A stretch of DNA of 64,000 bases from Arthrobacter livingstonensis (lineage in GTDB: Bacteria; Actinomycetota; Actinomycetes; Actinomycetales; Micrococcaceae), in the NCBI RefSeq assembly GCF_003219815.1, contig NZ_QJVD01000022.1:1-64000 (forward strand). The letters are read 5' to 3'. Shown in pieces: positions 58,337-64,000 of this stretch. The translations under genes were made by a program, and so were the position numbers. Positions within the stretch are counted from its first letter, which is position 1. The number at the start of each line of letters is the position of its first letter. The notes beneath the pieces are model-generated. The model made no database searches. It saw only the letters and a program-made list of their open reading frames with translations, and had not been told where the DNA came from.

Positions 58337-61285
58337 CTATCGTCCGGTCAGCGACCATGCGTCCTCGCCGCCGTCCTCGTCATCGCCGTCGTTGTAGTCA
58401 ACGGCCTCGGTGCGGTTGGCCAGGTCCTCGGCCACCAGATCGGTGCCCCAGCCGTGGTTGGCGTTGGCGTTCTCCGCCAGGGCGGCTGCCATGGGGTCCC
58501 CTGCCGGGGAGGCCGGCCCGCCGCCTGAAGGCCCTTCGGAAGGCCCGACGTCGGATCCCCCCTGGGCAGGCCCCTCGCCTGCTCCCCCGCCACGGATGGC
58601 GGCCAGGGTGGCGGCAAGGTCGTCAGGCTTGACGAGGACATCTCGTGCCTTGGAACCCTCAGAGGGGCCCACCACGCCGCGCGATTCCAGCAGGTCCATC
58701 AAGCGCCCGGCCTTGGCGAAGCCGACACGCAGCTTGCGCTGAAGCATGGAGGTGGAGCCGAACTGCGTGGTGACGACCAGCTCGGTGGCCTGCAGCAGCA
58801 ACTCCAGGTCGTCGCCGATGTCATCTTCGATCTGCTTCTTGGGTGCCTCGACGGCCACGTCGTCGCGGTAGTGGACGGTCAGCTGGCCCTTGACATGGTC
58901 CACGACCCGCTTGATCTCGGCCTCGGTGACCCAGGCGCCCTGGACACGGATCGGCTTGGACTTGCCCATCGGCAGGAACAGGGCGTCGCCTTGGCCCAAC
59001 AGCTTTTCGGCGCCCGGCTGGTCCAGGACCACGCGGGAATCGGTCACGGAGGACGTGGCGAACGCCATGCGGGACGGCACGTTGGCCTTGATCAGGCCGG
59101 TCACCACGTCCACGGACGGACGCTGGGTGGCCAGCACCAGGTGGATGCCGGCTGCACGGGCCAACTGCGTGATGCGCACAATGGAATCCTCCACATCGCG
59201 CGGGGCCACCATCATCAGGTCCGCGAGCTCGTCCACGATCACCAAAAGGTACGGGTACGGGCGGATGATGCGCTTGGAGTCCACCGGGGGGTGGACCTTG
59301 CCGGCCTTGACCGCCTTGTTGAACTCGTCAATGTGCTTGAAGCCGTAGTTGGCCAGGTCGTCGTAGCGCTGGTCCATTTCACGGACCACCCACTGCAGCG
59401 CCTCGGCGGCCTTCTTCGGGTTCGTGATGATGGGAGTGATCAGGTGCGGCACGCCCTCATAGGCGGTCAGTTCCACACGTTTGGGGTCGACCATGACCAT
59501 GCGGACCTCGTCGGGCGTGGAGCGCATCAGGATTGAAACAATCATGGAGTTGACGAAGGAGGACTTTCCGGCGCCGGTGGCACCGGCCACCAGCAGGTGC
59601 GGCATCTTGGCCAGGTTGGCCACGACGAAGCCGCCCTCGACGTCCTTGCCGACGCCCATGACCATGGGATGGTCGGTGCGCCGCGCGTTGGCCGAGCGCA
59701 GGACGTCGCCGAGGACCACTATTTCCTTGTCCGCATTCGGGATCTCAATGCCGATGGCGCTCTTCCCCGGGATCGGGCTGAGGATGCGCACATCCGAGGA
59801 CGCCACGGCGTAGGAGATGTTCTTGCTCAGGGCCGTGACGCGCTCCACCTTGGTGCCGGACGCCAGCTCAATCTCATAGCGTGTGACGGTGGGGCCGCGA
59901 CTGAAGCCGGTCACGGCCGCGTCCACGTTGAATTGGTTCAAGGTGTCGGTCAGCGCAGCCACCACTGCGTCGTTGGCATCTGTGGCGTCCTTCGCCGGCG
60001 GGCCGGCAGGCAGGAAGTCCGATTCCGGCAGGGTGTAGGTGACGTCCCCGGAAAGCTGCAGCTGCTCCGACCGCGCGGGAATCGGTGCGGGCACGGTGCT
60101 GGGGGGTGCCGGGATGGCGCGCGCGGCCGACGCGTTGTAGCCCTGGGCGGCGGCGTTTGCTGCCACAATCCCAATGGCCTCGGTGACCGCTTCCGGTCCG
60201 CGGCCGCCTTCGGCCGAGTCCACCTCAGTGGCGTCATATGCGCCGGAGGAGGTGGGCAGGCCCTGGCTTGCCCGGATTTTGTCGGCCGCCAGTTCGTCGC
60301 GCGTGGGCCGGCGGACGCCGGGCGGCAGCGGCGGCAGGGAAGGCGCGGCCGACGGCGCGGGGAACGTTTCGTCGTCGTCCGCCTCAAGGAGCGGGGTGTC
60401 GAAGGCGCCGTCGGAGTCGTGACCGGGGGCCGGGGCCTCGTCGGTGTCCTTCCTGCGCCCGCGCAGGGCGCGCGGCTTTTTCGGCTTGGCCGGGAGCCCG
60501 TCGCGGTCAAACAGGTAGCTTTGGTCGTGCCCGTTCGTGTCCAGTTCATGCTGCGGGGCAGGGCCGATGAGCTGCTCGTAGACGCCGCGCAGCCGGTCGG
60601 GGATGTGGCGGATGGGCGTTGCCGTCAGGATCAGGAGGCTGAAGAACGCCAGAATCGAGAACACGGCAATGGCCAGCACCGGACTCGCCGCGGCCACCAG
60701 GCCCCCGGCGATCAGGCCGACCATTCCTCCGGCCGCGCTGACGCCAGCGAAGTCGTCCGACGCATTGGGCAGGCCTCCGGCCACGTGGGCCAGCGCGCAA
60801 CCGGCCACGACCAACAGGGAAAAGCCGATGGCCACCCGGTTGTTGGCGCGGACGTTGCCGGGCTGGCGGAAAACCAGAATGGCAAAGATCAACAGCATGG
60901 GCGGCAACATGGCCGCAAACCAGCCAAAGGTGCCCTCGAAGACCCCGTGCACGGCGTCGGCAGCGCCGCCGGTCAGCCCCCACCACTCAAAGGTGGCGAT
61001 GACGGCGGCGAGCAGGATGAAGAACAGGCCGCTCCCGTCGCGCCGGTCCTCGGCGGGAATGCCGCTGACGTCGGTGCCCATGCGGCGGATGGCGCCGCCA
61101 ATGAGGTGGCCCAGGCCCTGCCAGATGCCGACGGCAAGGCGCAGCGGCCAGATGAGCTGCTGCGTGGGTTCTGGAACGGATTGCTTGCTGCGCGTGCTCG
61201 GCATTTTGGCGGTCTTCGCAGGGCGCGCGGAAGCGCCGCCTTGCTTGCCGGCGGACGCGCGAGCGGGGGAAGAACGAGTCGCCAT
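58337..61285 (-). CDS. ftsK: DNA translocase FtsK
   Basis: A 982-residue translocase: basic N-terminus, four to five membrane helices (about 75-250), an Ala/Pro-rich linker (about 250-420), then the motor with Walker A GATGAGKS near 570, Walker B LLVIVDELADLMM near 682, and the gamma winged helix (FAKAGRLMDLLESRGVVG) that reads polar motifs. It moves the chromosome termini through the septum. ATG 61285 starts MATRSSPARASAGKQ; a longer frame to 61417 overlaps the Xre relic. Confidence 0.93.
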   Translation of the reverse strand: MATRSSPARASAGKQGGASARPAKTAKMPSTRSKQSVPEPTQQLIWPLRLAVGIWQGLGHLIGGAIRRMGTDVSGIPAEDRRDGSGLFFILLAAVIATFEWWGLTGGAADAVHGVFEGTFGWFAAMLPPMLLIFAILVFRQPGNVRANNRVAIGFSLLVVAGCALAHVAGGLPNASDDFAGVSAAGGMVGLIAGGLVAAASPVLAIAVFSILAFFSLLILTATPIRHIPDRLRGVYEQLIGPAPQHELDTNGHDQSYLFDRDGLPAKPKKPRALRGRRKDTDEAPAPGHDSDGAFDTPLLEADDDETFPAPSAAPSLPPLPPGVRRPTRDELAADKIRASQGLPTSSGAYDATEVDSAEGGRGPEAVTEAIGIVAANAAAQGYNASAARAIPAPPSTVPAPIPARSEQLQLSGDVTYTLPESDFLPAGPPAKDATDANDAVVAALTDTLNQFNVDAAVTGFSRGPTVTRYEIELASGTKVERVTALSKNISYAVASSDVRILSPIPGKSAIGIEIPNADKEIVVLGDVLRSANARRTDHPMVMGVGKDVEGGFVVANLAKMPHLLVAGATGAGKSSFVNSMIVSILMRSTPDEVRMVMVDPKRVELTAYEGVPHLITPIITNPKKAAEALQWVVREMDQRYDDLANYGFKHIDEFNKAVKAGKVHPPVDSKRIIRPYPYLLVIVDELADLMMVAPRDVEDSIVRITQLARAAGIHLVLATQRPSVDVVTGLIKANVPSRMAFATSSVTDSRVVLDQPGAEKLLGQGDALFLPMGKSKPIRVQGAWVTEAEIKRVVDHVKGQLTVHYRDDVAVEAPKKQIEDDIGDDLELLLQATELVVTTQFGSTSMLQRKLRVGFAKAGRLMDLLESRGVVGPSEGSKARDVLVKPDDLAATLAAIRGGGAGEGPAQGGSDVGPSEGPSGGGPASPAGDPMAAALAENANANHGWGTDLVAEDLANRTEAVDYNDGDDEDGGEDAWSLTGR

Positions 61286-61289
61286 ACCC

Positions 61290-61570
61290 CTAAAGGTACC
61301 CGCATTGCCGTGATTTTCCGCGGATTTCCATTCCGGAAGGGGGCTGTGGCGCGCGAGGCGGGCCAGCGTCGACCCTCCCCTGGCCAGGGGAAAAGATTCC
61401 GTCGATGGTTGTCCCAAAGTGCCGCGCCAGCTTAAATGCCAGCATCAATCTGGGAGCGTAGCGGCCCTTTTCAATCGAGATGATGGTTTACCGTGGGACC
61501 CCGACAATTTGGCCAAGTCCTTCTGAGAGTAGCCGCGCTCTCGAAGCAGCCGCGGCACCTCGTTGCGCAC
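61290..61570 (-). pseudogene. decayed XRE family regulator
   Basis: From GTG 61570 one frame reads VRNEVPRLLRERGYSQKDLA then KLSG. The helix-turn-helix continues in the next frame as TIISIEKGRYAPRLMLAFKL and ARHFGTTIDGIF, ending at TAG 61290. A missing base near 61527-61533 and a TAA where CAA is expected (between PR and TIIS) break it. Intact relatives (YozG-like) are about 65-75 residues and are paired with a membrane-protein gene, as here. Confidence 0.75.
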
Positions 61571-61574
61571 GACC

Positions 61575-61964
61575 CTAGCTGACCCTGCTGCGCAGGAACG
61601 AATAACGAATCCAAAATGCAACCGCGCTCAGGCCCATCAGCCCGTAGACGATCACTCCGTTGGCAAACTGGAGGGTGAGAAACATGTACAGCCCAAACAA
61701 CGCAAGGATCACCAACCCAACACCAAAGGCATCGGCCCTTGCCTGTTGGGCAAGCCCGGGTTCAACGCTGTCAGGATCATCCGTGCGGTTTTTCCTAGCC
61801 AAATGCCTTCTTACCAGGATGGAGCCGACGCACCCCGCCGCGACGAATCCGGCGTTAACAATCGCTGACACATGGGACAGTTCCCTTGGCAGCGCCTGTG
61901 CCAAACTCAACACCGACAGCCAAACGACAACAGATGCCCCAATAAAAACCAGCCAAGTCCGCAC
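61575..61964 (-). CDS. small membrane protein, partner of the XRE relic
   Basis: A 129-residue protein with four hydrophobic helices: WLVFIGASVVVWLSVLSLA, VNAGFVAAGCVGSILV, GVGLVILALFGLYMFLTL and GVIVYGLMGLSAVAFWI. GTG 61964 follows AGGGGGA; a TTG at 62000 would add 12 residues. Five bases separate its stop from the relic. Pairs of this kind are common in bacteria, function unknown. Confidence 0.65.
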   Translation of the reverse strand: MRTWLVFIGASVVVWLSVLSLAQALPRELSHVSAIVNAGFVAAGCVGSILVRRHLARKNRTDDPDSVEPGLAQQARADAFGVGLVILALFGLYMFLTLQFANGVIVYGLMGLSAVAFWIRYSFLRSRVS

Positions 61965-62088
61965 AAATCCCCCTGATTGTAAATGTTCCTTGACATTCAA
62001 GGTACCAGCGAAAGGGCCGTAATGTACAGGAGACTTTACTCATTCAGGGCAGTTGACCGGCAAGTTTACGATCTCGCCTACATTCGGG

Positions 62089-63780
62089 TCAGGCCTCCAG
62101 GACCACCGGGATGATCATGGGGCGGCGGCGCAGCTTGCGGTTGACCCAGGTGCCGATCACGCGGCGCACCACCTGTTGGAGCTGGTGGACGGTGTGGTCG
62201 GTGCTGGCCGTGACCGCTTCCTCCAATGCCGCCGCGATTTTGGGCTTGATCTCGTCGAAGACGGAGTCGTCCTCGGCAACGCCGCGGGCGTGGATGTCCG
62301 GCCCGGAAACGATCTTTCCCGTGGAGCGGTTCACCACGGTAATGATGGAAATAAAGCCCTCGTCCCCGAGAATTCGCCTGTCCTTCAAGTCCTCATCGGT
62401 AATCTCGCCCACGCTGTGGCCGTCCACATACACGAAGCCGCACTCGACCTGGCCGGTGATGCGGGCCTGCCCGGCGGCGAGGTCGATCACCGCGCCGTCG
62501 CTTGTCAACAGCACGTTCGACGCCGGGACGCCGGCGGACTGGGCGATCTTGCCGTTGGCAATGAGGTGGCGGGTCTCCCCGTGCACCGGCATCACGTTCT
62601 TGGGCTGCAGGATGTTGTAGCAGTACAGCAGTTCGCCGGCTGCGGCGTGGCCGGAGACGTGGACCTTGGCGGTGCCCTTGTGGATGACGTCCGCGCCGAG
62701 CTTGAGCAGTCCATTGATAATGCGGTAGACGGCGTTTTCGTTGCCGGGGATGAGCGAGGAGGCCAGGATGACGGTGTCGCCCGGGCCCACCGAGATCTTG
62801 TGGTCCCCGTTGGCCATGCGGGACAGCGCCGCCATCGGCTCGCCCTGTGACCCGGTGGACATGAGGACCACCTTGTTGTCCGGCAGGCTGTCCACGTTTT
62901 TCGCATCCACCAGCACGTTGGCCGGCACGTCGAGGTAGCCCAGCTTCGCGGCGATGGCCATGTTGCGCACCATGGAGCGGCCCACGAAGGCGACCTTGCG
63001 GTCATGGAGCACGGCGGCGTTGAGCACCTGCTGGACGCGGTGGACGTGGGAGGAGAAGCTGGCCACGATGATGCGTTTGTCGGCCTTGCCAAACAGCGCT
63101 TCCAGTGTGGGCCCGATCTCGGCTTCGCTGGTGGTGAAGCCTGGGACGTCGGCGTTGGTGGAGTCCACCAGGAACAGGTCCACGCCTTCCTCGCCCAGGC
63201 GGGCAAAGTGCCGCAGGTCGGTGCGGCGCCCGTCCAGCGGCAGCTGGTCCATCTTGAAGTCCCCAGTGTGCAGCACGGTGCCGCCGGCGGTGCGGATGAA
63301 CACGGCCAGGGCGTCCGGGATGGAGTGGTTGACGGCCACAAATTCGCACTGGAACGGGCCCAACTGCTCGAGCTGCCCCTCCTTGACCGTCAGCGTCCAC
63401 GGCTTGATGCGGTGTTCGGTGAGCTTGGCCTCGACGAAGGCCAGCGTCAGCTGCGAACCTATGAGCGGGATGTCGTTGCGGAGGCGCAGCAGGTACGGCA
63501 CAGCGCCGATGTGATCCTCGTGGCCGTGCGTGAGAACCACGCCCACCACGTCCTCGAGACGATCCTCAATGTAGGAAAAGTCCGGCAGGATCAGGTCCAC
63601 GCCGGGCTGGTCCTCCTCCGGGAAGAGGACGCCGCAATCCACAATGAGCAGCTTCCCGTCGATTTCAAAGACGGTCATGTTCCGGCCGATCTCGCCAATG
63701 CCGCCCAGCGGAACAATCCGCAGCGTGTCCGCCTCCAGCGGTGGCGGGGTGAGCAATCCGGGCTCGGTCATTTGGGTCAT
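62089..63780 (-). CDS. rnj: ribonuclease J
   Basis: A 563-residue metallo-beta-lactamase/beta-CASP nuclease. The metal motif is THGHEDH (84-90), then HTGDFKMD and HVSGHAAAGE, with the C-terminal dimerisation domain after about 450. It degrades and processes RNA with 5'-exo and endo activity. It starts three bases after the dapA stop. Confidence 0.96.
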   Translation of the reverse strand: MTQMTEPGLLTPPPLEADTLRIVPLGGIGEIGRNMTVFEIDGKLLIVDCGVLFPEEDQPGVDLILPDFSYIEDRLEDVVGVVLTHGHEDHIGAVPYLLRLRNDIPLIGSQLTLAFVEAKLTEHRIKPWTLTVKEGQLEQLGPFQCEFVAVNHSIPDALAVFIRTAGGTVLHTGDFKMDQLPLDGRRTDLRHFARLGEEGVDLFLVDSTNADVPGFTTSEAEIGPTLEALFGKADKRIIVASFSSHVHRVQQVLNAAVLHDRKVAFVGRSMVRNMAIAAKLGYLDVPANVLVDAKNVDSLPDNKVVLMSTGSQGEPMAALSRMANGDHKISVGPGDTVILASSLIPGNENAVYRIINGLLKLGADVIHKGTAKVHVSGHAAAGELLYCYNILQPKNVMPVHGETRHLIANGKIAQSAGVPASNVLLTSDGAVIDLAAGQARITGQVECGFVYVDGHSVGEITDEDLKDRRILGDEGFISIITVVNRSTGKIVSGPDIHARGVAEDDSVFDEIKPKIAAALEEAVTASTDHTVHQLQQVVRRVIGTWVNRKLRRRPMIIPVVLEA

Positions 63781-63782
63781 GG

Positions 63783-64000
63783 CTACAATTCCATTCCAGC
63801 TTCCGCAAGGTCAGCCCTGATCATGGCGATCTCGGCGTCGCCCGGCTCCACGAGGGGAAGCCGCACCACCGAGTTGGACAGGATGCCCTGCCACCTGAGA
63901 ATTTGCTTGACGGCCACTGCGCCCTGGACATGGCCCATGGCGGCCCGAATGATCGGGTCCAGCTCAAAGTGGATGCGCCGTGCCGTGGCGAAGTCGCCGG
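63783..64000 (-). CDS. dapA: 4-hydroxy-tetrahydrodipicolinate synthase (C-terminal part)
   Basis: The 71 residues visible read GDFATARRIHFELDPIIRAA, then GHVQGAVAVKQILRWQG, and end with LVEPGDAEIAMIRADLAE and AGMEL. This matches the C-terminus of DapA, the first lysine/DAP-specific enzyme. The rest, with the Schiff-base lysine, is outside the window. It lies upstream of rnj, the normal actinobacterial order. Confidence 0.85.
   Translation of the reverse strand, partial: GDFATARRIHFELDPIIRAAMGHVQGAVAVKQILRWQGILSNSVVRLPLVEPGDAEIAMIRADLAEAGMEL

Overview
The window looks like chromosomal DNA of a high-GC actinobacterium of the family Micrococcaceae, most likely Arthrobacter or a close relative. 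The support is the gene order (argC-J-B-D-F-R-G-H, infC-rpmI-rplT with a DUF1844 gene upstream, hisC-hisB-hisH-priA, lexA beside a LysM gene, hflX-dinG, miaB-miaA-dapF, recA-recX-DUF3046, ftsK-pgsA-cinA-clgR, dapA-rnj), a mycothiol-dependent isomerase, GTG starts, and short intergenic palindromes typical of this group. No tRNA, rRNA, CRISPR array, insertion sequence or prophage was recognised. Most of the window is core genome; the less ordinary stretches are 1.8-2.1 kb, 8.1-8.5 kb, 19.5-20.9 kb, 24.7-27.6 kb and 61.3-62.0 kb.

Layout. 0-8 kb: an unidentified gene end, a SRPBCC protein, an AlkA-type glycosylase, a large SARP/AfsR-like regulator convergent with a DrrAB-type ABC exporter, and a mycothiol-dependent isomerase. 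8.1-8.5 kb: six perfect 54-bp tandem repeats. 8.5-17.7 kb: the whole arginine pathway plus ArgR on the minus strand. 17.8-20.9 kb: a quinone oxidoreductase, a metallo-beta-lactamase-fold protein, a small membrane protein and gene relics. 20.9-24.5 kb: pheST. 24.7-27.6 kb: a four-gene overlapping operon of two cysteine-rich lipoproteins sharing a triplicated domain, a membrane protein with an HEAGH motif, and a SIMPL protein. 27.7-34.9 kb: acyl-CoA ligase, Rv2578c-like radical SAM protein, DUF5302, NUDIX, MFS, CDF and an rRNA methyltransferase. 35-37.6 kb: infC-rpmI-rplT, whose infC begins with AUU behind a structured leader, and a DUF1844 gene. 37.7-42.2 kb: SseB-like protein and the histidine genes, with an extra 51-aa membrane ORF. 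42.4-47.6 kb: the LysM/lexA SOS locus, dinG and hflX. 47.8-55.4 kb: RsmC-like enzyme, dapF, miaA, miaB, a secreted transglycosylase-like protein, recX and recA. 55.6-64 kb: DUF3046, MarR, clgR, cinA, pgsA, ftsK, a decayed Xre regulator with its membrane partner, rnj and the end of dapA.

How parts work together. The arginine genes overlap by a few bases and are probably controlled by the encoded ArgR from upstream of argC. LexA, the divergent LysM protein, RecA/RecX and probably the radical SAM protein form an SOS group, judged from LexA-type palindromes. Many genes that are first in their transcription unit have a TANNNT hexamer ending exactly six bases before the start codon, which suggests leaderless mRNAs are common here. 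Several gene borders carry related GC-rich repeats, one of which appears to have entered the argH coding sequence.
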